From positions 31,092,217-31,156,216 of the forward strand of contig NC_036443.1 in NCBI RefSeq assembly GCF_002775205.1: a stretch of DNA of 64,000 nucleotides, given 5' to 3'. The translations under genes were made by a program, and so were the position numbers. Source of the DNA: Xiphophorus maculatus (taxonomy: Eukaryota > Chordata > Actinopteri > Cyprinodontiformes > Poeciliidae). The notes beneath the pieces are model-generated. The model saw only the letters and a program-made list of their open reading frames with translations. It was not told the origin of the DNA and ran no database searches. Below, in pieces: positions 1 through 10,313 of the stretch. How positions within the stretch are numbered: the stretch's first letter is position 1; each line of letters begins with the position of its first letter.

Positions 1-261
1 TCTTATCTATCCAAACAATTTATTTCCCAGACATTCTTTCCGTCTCACTTCAGCTTCGTAAGGGAAGCACTCTATTCTGTCACTGATGGTGTTATTTGAA
101 AGAAGAATTTGGGATAATTTACCTTTGGCCGCTGTTCCGAGTATCAGATTTGCATAATAAGTCGGGTGTGTCTTGACCTCTATGGCGGAGGCTCCGCCAA
201 ACCCCTGAGACTGACTCACCGAACCCCTAGGATTCAATCAAACCCCGGTTAAGAACCACTG
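1..261 (-). mobile_element. hAT-like DNA transposon end (truncated by window start)
   Basis: The right edge reads ...CCCCGGTTAAGAACCACTG; its reverse complement starts CAGTGGTTCTTAACCGGGG, the kind of terminus carried by fish hAT (ZBED-like) elements. The inner sequence (GGGGTTCGGTGAGTCAGTC) also fits that family as I remember it. Only one end lies in the window, so neither the target duplication nor a transposase can be checked. It directly abuts the retroviral pol fragment, so it probably inserted into or beside it. Confidence 0.55.
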
Positions 262-2446
262 ACTTAGCAGCTCTGACTTTACATCCAAAAAGTGCCCTGT
301 TGCAATATGTCGATGATTTACTCTTGGCAGCACCTACTGTTGAATTATGCAAAAACGGAAGCTTGAAATTGCTCAATTTCCTTGCTGATAATAGACACAA
401 GGTCAGCAAGACTAAATTGCAGTTTGTGCAGCCCTGTGTGACTTTTCTTGGACATGTGATCTCTGAACAAGGCAGGACTATCTCTGAAAAACGTGTTTCA
501 GCTATAGTTCAGCTACCCCTCCCACAAACTAAGAAACAGTTGATGTCATTTTTAGATTTGCGTGGTTATTGTAGACATTTCATTCCAAGTTATGCTGAGT
601 TTGAAAAACCTCTGAGAGAAATATGTCATGAAAAAGGTTTGTTGATGAGCTCTAAGGTTACATGGACAGCTGCAGCATTAACATCATTTGAAGCGCTAAA
701 AAAGCAATTACAAACAGCATCCACTCTGGGCATTTCCGATCCAACTCGTCCATTTACACAGATGGTGGATGAGCGAGGTGGCTGCACGACTTCTGTTTTG
801 CTCCAAAAACATGGTGACCGATTGAAACCAGTCGCTTATTTCTCATCTAAACTGGACGCTGCAGCAGCCGGCTTGCCCCATTGTCTCTGTGCGGTGGCTG
901 CTGCAGAGAAAGCTGTCAACTGCTGTACAGTTTTAAATCCTGCTACTCTTTTGCCAACGCCCGCGGACGGCCAGCCGCATGATTGCATTGTAGAACTGGA
1001 TGTCCTGTGTTTCCCCAGACCTGATCTGAATCAGGAACAGCTTTCAGATGCAGAACTCACTCCGTTTGTTGATGGCAGTGCATCACGGAATCCCCACACA
1101 GGCAACATTCTCAGTGATTACGCTGTCGTCACTCTTTCCGGTGTGGTTGAAGCTGAGCCCTTGCCACGCCTGTCAGTTCAAGCTTGTGAGCTGATTGCTT
1201 TGACTCGTGCCTGCATTATTGCAGAAAACAAATCAGTGAATATTTACACTGATTCTCGTTATGCTTTTGGAGTTGTTCATGATTTCGGAGCTCTGTGGAA
1301 ACACCGCTCCTTCCTGTGGTCAGATGGATGCCCCATTCTGAACCACAAACTCGTGTCAGACCTTTTGGATGCTGTAACAGTGCCATTGCTGTGATAAAAT
1401 GTGCAGCTCACACCAACTCAAAGGACCTTGTGTCGTTGGGCAATGGGGCAGCAGATGCATCAGCGAAGGCCGCTGCCCAGGGGCCGTTGTCCAGCTTCCT
1501 GCTAAAAGTTGAAAAGCATGGTGTTGATCATGCGTCAAAAGGGGGTATGTTGAGAGAAATGTACAAATTGTGGTTTACAGTAAATTTTTCAAAAACAGCA
1601 CACACTTTTTGTGAAAACTGTGTGATTTGTGCTCAAAATAACATTTCAAAAGGCCATAAAATGCAGGGAACAGGTGCACATCAGCCAACGTCAGCCCCAT
1701 TGCAGCATGTAATGATAGATTTTATTGAACTAACCACATGTGAGGAAAAAATATTGTTTGGTGATGGTTGACATATTTTCAAAATGGGTTGAAGCGTTCC
1801 CAGTTCAAACAGCAGATGCCTCCACAGTAGCAAAGATCCTCTTGAGGGAGGTGATTTGCCACTGGGCAGTGCCTAGAAGAATTTCTAGTGATAATGGAAA
1901 ACATTTTGCAAATCAAATTCTTACTGAACTGTCTAAAATGTTGAATTTGGACTTAACTAAACACTGCTCGTACCACCCTCAATCCGGCGGGGTGGTCGAA
2001 TGACAACATGGTACGTTAAAACTCAAACTGACAAAAATATGTGCTGAAACCGGCCTGAACTGGGTACAGATTCTCCCAATTGCACTAATGTACAGTATAT
2101 GAGAATGAGACGTTGTCATAAAAATAACCTCAGTCCTTTTAAAATCCTCTTTGCAGGTCCCCCGAATTTGGGCATGGGACCCCCTGGGAAAGATTTGACC
2201 ACCTGTGATGACAATATGATTAATTATTGCATTTCTCTAACAGATCAGCTGAAATCCATCAGACAGCAGATGCAGGGAGGCCAGCCGCCCCCAGCTACTA
2301 AACGACTTCATGATATACAAACTGGAGAAATTGTGTTTATCAAAAATTTCAGGAGGAAGAACTGGCAATCCCACAGGTGGCTAGGACCGTTCCAAGTCCT
2401 GCTGACGACCCATACTGCCATGAAGGTTGCTGAGAGGCCTACCTGA
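262..2446 (+). pseudogene. Broken endogenous retrovirus pol: RT end, RNase H, integrase
   Basis: This is a decayed retroviral pol in several frames. The first open stretch (to 1394) has the RT catalytic YVDD at 306-317, the FLGHVIS thumb segment and a connection region, then RNase H motifs (PFVDGSA, later YTDSRYAFGV). A frame change follows near 1295-1400. Integrase comes next: a zinc-finger part with CVICAQNN near 1620, then core motifs (IDF..L, VDIFSKWVEAFP, SSDNGKHF) split over 1640-2003. A stop at 2001-2003 and further shifts lead to a C-terminal piece (2099-2446). The order and motifs resemble gamma/epsilon-type retroviral pol rather than Ty3/gypsy. Gag and the RT start are absent (a hAT end abuts at 261). 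It cannot encode a working enzyme. Confidence 0.8.
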
Positions 2447-2654
2447 GTCCACTGCAAGAGGTTCACCGGCTGTCCACCAGAGGGTGACATCCCAGGGGCT
2501 TACAAAGAAGCCTCCAACAAAGCACCTCTGAAATAATAGAGATGCCGACTACAGCACTCAGTAGAAAGCCAAGCTTCTATCTGAGAAAGATGCCAGGACC
2601 AAGGGCTCTGGAACTTTAGGAACCCAACCTTTTTCCTCGACGTCATTCCTGGTC

Positions 2655-2819
2655 ATGGAGGGATTGGGATGTACTAACAAAACACATCTTCCGATGTCAA
2701 TCTGTGCCCTCACCATCCTGATTCTACTGGCTACCGTCATTGCGCTCAACCTCATCATTGTGGTCAACTTCAGCAAATTGTGCGTCCATTCACAGCACAA
2801 AAGTGTCTACCCGCCGTAG
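2655..2819 (+). CDS. Short hydrophobic ORF downstream of retroviral pol
   Basis: This 54-residue ORF has in-frame ATGs at 2655 and 2694. Its middle is a strongly hydrophobic stretch (ALTILILLATVIALNLIIVV) that could be a signal anchor. It sits where an envelope or accessory gene would start in a retrovirus, just after pol, so it may be a leader remnant. I see no envelope body after it; the following sequence has stops in all frames. It may be a chance ORF. Confidence 0.25.
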   Translation: MEGLGCTNKTHLPMSICALTILILLATVIALNLIIVVNFSKLCVHSQHKSVYPP

Positions 2820-3165
2820 TCTTTGTCCAAAGTTCTTTCACCAATCCACGGGTTTTTCCGATAGCATCTTGAGCATTTCCTCGACGTCGACGTCCATTAG
2901 TCAGAGATATTCTTATTTTTTATCTTCATCTTCCTCTCTTTCAGTTCTTAATTTCAACTTTTTAACCATCAATATAAATCTGTTTTTCGTTTTCCTCACC
3001 AGCCATGACCAACACCTACCACACCTCCTCTTTGGTCAGGTTCTGGTCCTCAAGGCACACTGCCTTGCAAATTTTAGGTTTTTCCCTGATTCAGCACACA
3101 TGATTTGAATTGATGGCTGATTAACAGGGTGGAGGACCATGGTTGGGAAAAACTGGTAATCAATT

Positions 3166-3620
3166 TTGAATCAAAGTATGCTGTTTGTCGTAGGGAAGGA
3201 GTGCCAGTTGATCTACGTTCCCACCCTCATCTATGGTCATGAGCTTTGGGTCATGACCGAAAGAATGAGATCGCGGATACAAGCTGCCGAAGTGGGTTTT
3301 CTCTGTAGGGTGTCTGGGCTGCTCCTTCACGTTGAGAGGAGCCAGTTGAGGTGGCTTGGGCATCTGGTCAGGATGCCTCCTGGACGCCTCCCTGGTGTTC
3401 CGGGCACGTCCCACCAGGAGGAGGCCCCGGGGAAGACCCAGGACACGCCAGAGGAACAATGTTTCTCAGCTGGCCTGGGAACGCCATGGAATTCCCCCGG
3501 AGGAACTGGAACAATTGGCTGGAGAGAGGGAAGTCTGGGCCTCCCTTTTTAAGTTGCTACCCCCATGACCCGACCATGGATAAAGCGGAAGAAAATGGAT
3601 GGATGGGATGTTTTGTGCCT
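3166..3620 (+). mobile_element. 5'-truncated Rex3/RTE-like LINE, 3' end
   Basis: The ORF pieces read like the C-terminus of a non-LTR retrotransposon reverse transcriptase (YVPTLIYGHELWVMTERMRS, then LRWLGHLVRMP, then WERHGIPPEELEQLAGEREV in another frame). The copy ends in GAAAATGGATGGATGG, a GATG-type tail as described for the Rex3 (RTE clade) family. At least two frame shifts separate the pieces and everything 5' is missing, so it is dead. Confidence 0.7.
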
Positions 3621-3664
3621 ATTGTATCCCAGGATATTTTGGGGCAGACCAAATATTTGTAATA

Positions 3665-4690
3665 ATTGGGGTTATGTCTTCCATTGTATTTTTTTTCCTG
3701 CGCACCACTCTAGGCCCAAGTATGAAATTCTGCAAGATTTTGTGGGATTTGAGTTCTTAAAGCCCCGTGCCATACCTTTATGGCTTGTTGCTTGGTCTGG
3801 GAGAGCATGTGGTGGACTAGAAGTATAGGGTTTGCTTCAGGTGGGCTTGAAATCATTTTAAATAGCTTGATGTTCTTACTGATATGCTTAGATGTGCCTC
3901 TATTCTAGAATAGCTGATTAAAATGATTGCATGATCTCTTCTGTAGCCATCAAGAACTGCAGAAGGTTGTTAATCACTCACAGATTCAGTCCAGGTGAGG
4001 CAGAAGGGAAACACCTAAAACATGTAAGGCAGGTGAGCTGAAACACTAATCTAAATCTACTAATCAATGATTCAGTCTGTTGATTCTTGATTGGTAACTG
4101 GTTAAACTGAACTGGACTATTACTACTTGTGCAGGATCATTATCAGCATATGGACATTTGTGAATTAATTTAATCATCAATTTATTTGGAAATGTTTGTG
4201 GTTAATGGAAGATTATACCAGTTATTTGATGGAAGTTTATTCTGTATATATTGTAATTAATTTGTCCAACTACAATGTAAATCACATTTTGCTCTATTTG
4301 TCTGTCTCTGTTGTGTTAAATCAACCCTGATCCTCCCTGAGTTTTATCTTTAGGTTTTCTGATAAACAGCCTTTATTTTAAATATTGATTTCCTCATTTT
4401 AACATGAGTGCAGCATCATAAATGGTACACTTTGCTGCAGCTTGACAGGCAAATGTGATTATATATGTCAACTAACATTAAAATACATATTCATTAATAT
4501 TCATTAGTGTGTCCTTATTAATTTAACTGTGAGTGTACAAGGGGAACCATCAGGTTTGTGTGCTTGTTCTCAGACTTATAACCAGTACACTACTTAACTT
4601 TCAATGTGTTTCAAAATTTTTCAAATGTTTATCATCTTTCTAATTGGCCCAATCCAGTGCCTTCCTCTCTCTTATTTCAGTTTTTTTTCA
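3665..4690. other. AT-rich sequence, nothing recognised
   Basis: No ORF of interest and no repeat structure I recognise. The end (4660-4691) is a pyrimidine-rich tract ending TTTTTTTTCAG, which may be the acceptor of the candidate exon that follows. Confidence 0.4.
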
Positions 4691-4691
4691 G

Positions 4692-4756
4692 TTGCTGGTT
4701 GGAAGTTTAACCCAAAGCTGACTGACGAGGACGGCAGCGAAACTGTAAAGAAGTGA
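4692..4756 (+). CDS. Candidate terminal coding exon of an unidentified gene
   Basis: A strong polypyrimidine tract and CAG acceptor end at 4691. The frame starting with the split codon at 4692-4693 reads AGWKFNPKLTDEDGSETVKK and stops at TGA 4754-4756. The charged, soluble-looking C-terminus, a 3' UTR of about 190 nt and an AATAAA at 4948-4953 together resemble a true last exon on the plus strand, opposite to the lectins. I do not recognise the protein and see no upstream exon. It could be an orphan exon interrupted by the retroelements to its left, or a chance pattern. Confidence 0.3.
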
Positions 4757-4947
4757 CTTCATTACACACCAGAGCAGGAGGAAGGAACCAACCAGAGTCA
4801 TTCTTAGGCACCAAAATTCATACTGTTTCCCTTTTTCCTACAGTACAAAGCTTAAACTCATGGATGCTGTTCTTCCATGGACAACAGAATGATGTTCTGA
4901 CCGTCAAAAAGGAGTTCAATATGTTTACAGATCTATACTGTTTTCTT

Positions 4948-4953
4948 AATAAA
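4948..4953 (+). terminator. AATAAA polyadenylation signal
   Basis: Canonical hexamer about 190 nt after the stop of the candidate terminal exon at 4692-4756. It is relevant only if that exon is real. Confidence 0.3.
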
Positions 4954-5316
4954 ATGTAATATTAATGCCATGTTGTATTTTTTTTATGTTTGTGTACACA
5001 CATTTACAGAAAGATGGTAATGTAACATATTCCGTCTGCCAACAAAATTGTGTGTTTAACACCAGTGCAGAAACTTAGTGGTATGTTATGATGTAGACCT
5101 ATCAGACCAAAAAATGTACATGAATCAATGCTTATTCCTTCATTTTATTCAATAGAAGATTAACACAAATGTGCATTTAGATCAACATGCAGATGATGGT
5201 TAAATCAACATTGATATAGTGTTAGTAATGGTTGAAACCCTAACGTTGATTCAACATGTAAATCGCAGACCATTTTCAGGCTTCAACAAGTATTCAATGT
5301 TTTTCCCTAATTCTGC

Positions 5317-6420
5317 TCACTGGCAGAGAGAAGGCTCCTCCATGTCCCAGGAGCTAAAGATTCAAAAATAAAGGTTACTGTTAGTGCATCCAGTACTTAA
5401 TCCCAGCCAAAGGAATAAACCATCATCCAGGTTTACTTAGGATTCTGCAGAAGGAACCGTGGAATTACAGGTTCCCTGAAGTGTGCACAGCAGAGATGTG
5501 CAGATATCAGCAAAAGTGTCATTTACAGTGAGAAAAACTCTGTTAACAAAGGCTGCCAGCCAAATGCCTCTGATGACCTGAGCTGAGGAGGAGATTGTGG
5601 ATGTAGCTGTTTTCATCAACAGCTTCTAATAGGAAACAAACCTCTGACCAGGTGCAGCAGACCCTCTTCGGCCCTTCCAGGACAAGCAGGTGTAGACAAT
5701 GGAAGGATGAATGATAAAAACAATAATGCAGTTTAAATAAAGGGATTGAAAATAGTTTGGCATGTACATTTTTAGGTTTCTAGTTAACTTTCAAACATGT
5801 AAACGTAGCCACAAGAGTTTAAGACACATTGCATTTATTTTTATAAATCTAGGTTTTTACTTACTGAGTCCCGACAATCCTTTATTTTTAAGCAGTCTAT
5901 GTTCTGTATTCTCTTTGTGGTTATATTCAGCTAAGCACACTGGGGTTCTGTAGGATTTTGGTCTGAGCGATGGGATTACCATGGTAGAAAGTTGATTCTC
6001 CGTCTGCTGAAAAATGTCTGTATTCATGTGTTTTGGATCATCATCCTGCTGTAAGACCTAATAACGACCCAACTGCAGTATTCTGGTTGGGTCAACAGAT
6101 TTTTAACTAAAGATGCTCTGGTGTTTCAGAGGTTTATGATGACAAACATTTTTACAAGGTTTTATTAGGTGTAAAATATTTGTGACACTAGTGAATTTGT
6201 TCAAAACAGGTGGTACAGAGTTTATGAAAACTGTTCATATTTCATAGATTGTTATTACTATACTGATGCACTGATATTCTGATGATTTTCAGCATAAAGT
6301 TATAGCTGAGATTTAGAACTATTACCAATTAATTTATAAGTTGCTGCTTAATTGGAATTTTGACATATTTTAAATCCTATAATTAAATCAATCAGATTTC
6401 ATAGAAAGAAAACATTTATT
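5317..6420. repeat. Segmental duplication: 3' flank of lectin A
   Basis: From TGCTCACTGGCAGAGAGAAG onward this matches, almost base for base, 28182-28724 plus 34364-34927 (3' flank of lectin C, split there by a sushi-type element). From 5951 it also matches 20101-20571 (lectin B). It therefore belongs to the duplicated unit that carried the lectins. No coding capacity is visible. The AATAAA of lectin A (minus strand) is at 6415-6420. Confidence 0.85.
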
Positions 6421-6548
6421 TAAGTGATCAAATGAAGTGAAATCAGGTTCTTCCCGCAGTGATGTCATCGAGGCTTGACATCCAGGTGGAAGTGACATCA
6501 CCAGTAGGAAAGCCATATGGGCATTTCAGATTAAAAGGCATGAGAAGG

Positions 6549-8864
6549 TTATAGGGGTCTGGCACAGATGAAGGGAAGCTGCGTCACACAATCAGCATCA
6601 CCCACAAACTCTTTATCTGTAAAGAGACAAAGAGACAAATCCTGACTGCAAACCTTTGACAAAGACTTGGACATGATTTGATCAGTTACAGAAAGCATGC
6701 AGGGCAGATGAAGTGTCTTGCCCAAGGACACAACAGACATGAATGGAGTGGGGGTTCGAACCAGGAACCCACCGATTACAGGACAAACTCCTACTTACTA
6801 AGCCACCAGATACATACATTTATACAAAATTATTACATTACAAGTTGTGTATCTCCAGTAATAAATACCATTTAAGTTGATGTTCATGCAGTGTTCGACT
6901 CCACCATCATTCTTTGGACGTTCGGGCCTCCAGTTAGTAAACAAAAATTTGGAACCGTCAGTCCAAAACCACTTGCCTTCCTGAAAGAACATCTTAGTTT
7001 TAAGTTCCTATGCAAACAAATCACACAGAACCAACATAGACTTCTGTCACTCATTATAGAAAACATGAACTGTGTTTGGATCGTTTCTATTTAAAACCCT
7101 CAGCTGGTCAGAGCAGCCGGTGGAAAACAGAGGCAGGTTCTGGTTCTGTTGGAGGTCTCCTCTCATTCCTCTCCACTGTTGCCACATGCTTCCTCAGCAT
7201 GAGGGAGTTTAGCATAGTCAGTTATTCAATACAACTAACTGGGTTTCCTGAGATAACTGTTGACCAATTGATATTCTAATCTGCAATTAACTGCATCGTG
7301 TTATAACCAGGATCAACTGGAATGTATTTGGCTGAACTGACCACTTTATTAGGAACACCTATTCAATTCAATTCAGTTTATTTATATAACAACAATTCAC
7401 AACGTCGTCTCAAAGCATTTACAAAAAGTGCCATGAGAAATGCATCTTGACATAAAAAGACATCAACCAACCAGAGTTATTTATATGTTTTTAAATTCTC
7501 ACCTGTGCTGAATCATAACCGCCAACCCAAGTTGATGTGTGTTTTCCAGTTCTAAGGTGGATAACCTGTCTCATGAAGTTGTACTCCCCTGTACTGTGGT
7601 ATGAGGCCAGATGTGAATCCAGTTGGAGGCAATGTTTCTGAAAAAGGCAACACAGGTTTAAACTTTCCTCTGTGCAGTGAGACAGTTGGTGCAGCTGAAT
7701 ATCGACCTTTAGAAATTATGGTTCCATTTGTTTAACGGAAATCAGTTTCTGTAACCTTGTTGTTGGTTAATCTTATTGTCTTATATCAATAAATTTACAT
7801 TCTTTTAAATGTAGCAAATCTGCTGTGACCATCACATCTGTTGTACCTCTGCATCAGCCCAGGACTTTGAAATATTCAGTACCCTGAAACAGCGACGGTT
7901 GAACCACCTCCAGCCTAAAGGGCAGTCAAGGGCTGTGGGAGCTGGGAAATATGAAGAGAGAAAGTAAATACATAGATCTGATAACCAGCGTAATTTTTTT
8001 TTTAATTGCCCTGCAAGGGGTCTTTTTTGTGGGCTCTAGTGTCCCTTTTTCAAAGTAGGCTGACAGGAAAGGGGGAAGACATGCGGTAAACGTCGTCGGG
8101 TCCGGGAGTCGAACCCGCGACAGCCGCGTCGAGGCCACGTCGCCTCTGAATGTGGGTCGCGCTAACCCCGCCGCCACCACGGCACGCCCAAATCAGCATC
8201 ATTTTAACACCGAACACAGTCCAGACGTTCAGCTGCATCAAAAATTATGGTAAAAATACATTAAAGTTATGAGAAAATACTGTATATTCACATGAAAAAA
8301 CTCTGAAATGACACATTTATTGGTTCTGATTCAGTTATTTTATTAAGAAAATAATTTGCCTTAGCATTTCTAGCTGCCTTCTGTAAAAACTACTAGGACC
8401 TATCCACTTTGTGGGATGGGATGTTTCTATACAATATGTACTGACTAAACAATTTATTAATTTACGTTATACAGAAATTAAGTCCTGTACTTTTGCTGAA
8501 AGGATGACCCATTAAAGCAAAAGTTTCCTATCTTTTTAAAGAATTTCTCACAATGTAATTGTCGTTTTTTAGATTATAGAAACTCCAACAATAAAAGAAG
8601 CACGTACCTCTCAGTCGACATCCGGCCTGTGGATGGAAAAACCCAAAGTTTTAGCACAAAATTCCCAACAAAACAAAGTTTCCTCATTGAACTTCGACCA
8701 AATGATGGCTCAGATTGCTCCATCTGATCTACGTCAGTCAGCCAAAGCTCACAACAGGGACATACCAGTCATTGTTTTAAGTCCTTCTCCATACTTACAT
8801 CAGCTCCATCCCAGAGTCCAAAGCTCAGACCAAGAAGCAGAGTGAAGACAAGACCGGCAGCCAT
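6549..8864 (-). CDS. Secreted C-type lectin, copy A (six coding exons)
   Basis: Exons (5' to 3'): 8864-8799, 8626-8608, 7941-7847, 7637-7503, 6980-6869, 6616-6549. All introns are GT-AG and the frame is open throughout, giving 164 aa. Residues 1-22 are a signal peptide starting [10 protein letters not shown]; a 19-nt microexon adds AGCRLR. The CTLD follows, from LDCPLGWRWF through CLQLDSHLA and STWVGG to LPFICARPL. Size and layout suit fish galactose/lactose-binding lectins and type II antifreeze relatives, secreted and often in mucus or plasma. The usual EPN is replaced by a RPERPKN context and the late N-D pair by VGD, so calcium-dependent sugar binding is doubtful. Seven cysteines leave one unpaired. 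One NIS sequon is present. AATAAA lies at 6415-6420. The start codon follows a CTACAG acceptor directly. Confidence 0.88.
6685..6807 (-). repeat. tRNA-derived SINE in intron 5 of lectin A
   Basis: Read on the minus strand it starts GGTGGCTTAGTAAGTAGGAG, an A-box-like segment, followed by a B-box-like GGTTCGAACCC and then CCTTGGGCAAGACACTTCA, a tract common to fish SINEs. The same insertion sits at the same place in intron 5 of all five lectins, so it predates the duplications. Confidence 0.65.
7995..8190 (-). repeat. tRNA-like repeat inserted in intron 2 of lectin A only
   Basis: On the minus strand it contains GCGGGTTCGACTCCCGGA, a good B-box, within a GC-rich block (CATGTCTTCCCCC at the other side). 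It is absent from lectins B-E, where the flanking intron runs through. The flanks (AACCAGCGTAATTTT and AAATCAGCATCATTTT) look like an imperfect target duplication. A relative is at 11925-12095. Confidence 0.6.
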
Positions 8865-8963
8865 CTGTAGAAAGAATCGTTAGGAAAGTTCATAATTAGT
8901 GTCACAAATCAACTCAATCACGACAAAAAGCATCATGATGAGCAGTAGGACTTTAAATGTCAC

Positions 8964-9051
8964 CTTGTTTTGATGGTTAGTTGAAGAGTCTGTTCCAGCA
9001 GCAGTTTCTGGTCACAGGATGTCTCAGAGATGGAAACACAGACTTTATATA
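8964..9051 (-). promoter_or_regulatory. Core promoter and non-coding first exon of lectin A
   Basis: On the minus strand TATATAAA (9051-9044) is followed about 25-30 nt later by a probable start near 9018. A short 5' UTR exon then ends CAAAACAAG at 8964 before the donor GTGACA. The next acceptor lies immediately before the ATG. The block is essentially identical upstream of all five lectins. Confidence 0.7.
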
Positions 9052-9199
9052 CCTTCACTTTGTTTGTCTGTGAAGTGGAAATCTTTGAGTAAGTCACTGT
9101 CTGTTCTCGTTTTTGTCACTTTTTTACAAAGTGTTCAAGTTGTTGCAGAATCTTCCAGGATTCGGCCAAGGACGTTTTCCTGGTAGCGTGAAGAGTTAC

Positions 9200-9572
9200 T
9201 TACCATAAGAACCGATTAGAACCGGACCAAACCGGCTGATGTTGCCACTTCTGCTTCTCTGTCCAGAACAGTGTTCTTGTATGGAATGTACTCTCTGATG
9301 ACAGAAGTGTATTAAAAATGGACGTATCTGTTAGATGTTGCTCTGCTTTTCCTGACTCTGTTGGATTCAAAGTCCTTTGACTGCCTTCAAATAAAACACT
9401 TGAAAGATAAAGTTGAAACTTTATCAATTCTTGAGTGGTTTCTCTAGCTGTGTGATAAGGAATTTCCACCACATTCTTGGTGTCAGAAGTGGGATCTGTC
9501 ATGCCAGAAGGACTCTGTGGCAGAGGACAAGAGCATTCGGCCATCCTGAAGACTCAAAAACCAGCTTCAGTC
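9200..9572. repeat. Duplicated upstream flank with LTR-leader-like segment
   Basis: Matches 43767-44139 upstream of lectin C. On the plus strand AATAAAACACTTG is followed by CCACCACATTCT and then TGGTGTCAGAAGTGGGAT, which looks like an LTR end followed by a gypsy-type primer-binding site. The minus ORF across it is conserved only because the DNA is duplicated; I do not call it a gene. Confidence 0.4.
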
Positions 9573-10313
9573 CACTGCTTATCAACAGCTCGGCTGTGGA
9601 GGTGGTCAGCAGCACCAAATTCCTGGGGGTGCACATCACTAACGACCTCACCTGGACTGTGAACACCACGTCTCTGGTCAAGAGGGCACAGAAACGCTTG
9701 TATTTCCTGCGGAGGATGAGAAGAGCACACCTGCCCCCGCCCATCCTCAAGACGTTCTACAGAAGCACCATAGAGAGCATTCTGACCAGCTGCCTCTCTG
9801 TGTGGTGTGGAGGCTGCAGCGCCTCCTACTGGAAGAACGTGAGGAGAGTGGTGCGGACAGCAGAGAGGATCATCGGGGCCCCCCTTCCCTCCATTCAGGA
9901 CATTTCATCCCAGCGCTGCGTGTCCCGAGGCCGAAACATCATCAGTGACCCCTCACACCCCCACCATGGACTGTTCTCCCTGCTGCCCTCTGGAAAGAGG
10001 TTCTGCAGCATCCGGTGCAGGTCCACCAGGTTCCGAAACAGCTCAGACTGCTGAACTCTTAACTGGACTGCACTCAAAAACTGGTCTCCACTTCATACCT
10101 TGCACATGTACAGAGCTAAATAACTTCTATTTTACTGTCAGTCCTGCACTTTATATTTTATATTCATATTTTATCCTGTATTTTATTTTATTCTGGAGTA
10201 ACCTCATAACATTGGAACCTCAAAACGTTGTCCTGAGCCGTATGCAACGAAACTTCGTTCTGTATACACCCTGTGCATGCAAAATGACAATAAAGCCAGT
10301 CTAAGTCTAAGTC
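9573..10313 (+). mobile_element. 5'-truncated L2-like LINE with RT C-terminus
   Basis: The insertion is precise relative to lectin C's flank, where AGTCC runs straight into TCCTGTGTTAAA (44138-44150). It encodes the C-terminal part of a non-LTR reverse transcriptase (KFLGVHITNDLTW, then RAQKRLYFLRRMRR, then FYRSTIESILTSCLSVWCG, then LFSLLPSGKRFCSIR) to a stop at 10052-10054. The 3' UTR ends AATGACAATAAAG followed by TCTAAG repeats. The RT catalytic domain is missing, so this is a dead-on-arrival copy that landed after the A/C duplication. Confidence 0.8.

Noticed and set aside
6678-6875. tRNA gene in lectin intron 5 (A and B boxes present)
   Set aside because: The cloverleaf is not complete and a SINE body follows, so it is a tRNA-derived SINE.
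7076-7279. A 67-residue plus-strand ORF repeated with the same translation at 7076, 35598, 49939 and 57762
   Set aside because: It lies wholly in lectin intron 4, antisense to the genes. Its conservation follows from intron identity, and it is disrupted in B.
8633-8845. A plus-strand ORF of about 70 residues conserved at four lectins (8633, 43202, 51043, 59220)
   Set aside because: It spans the end of exon 1 and intron 1 of the lectins in antisense; it is explained by recent duplication.
9200-9544. A 114-residue minus-strand ORF conserved upstream of A and C
   Set aside because: No domain or signal; truncated in D and E; it overlaps LTR-leader-like DNA.
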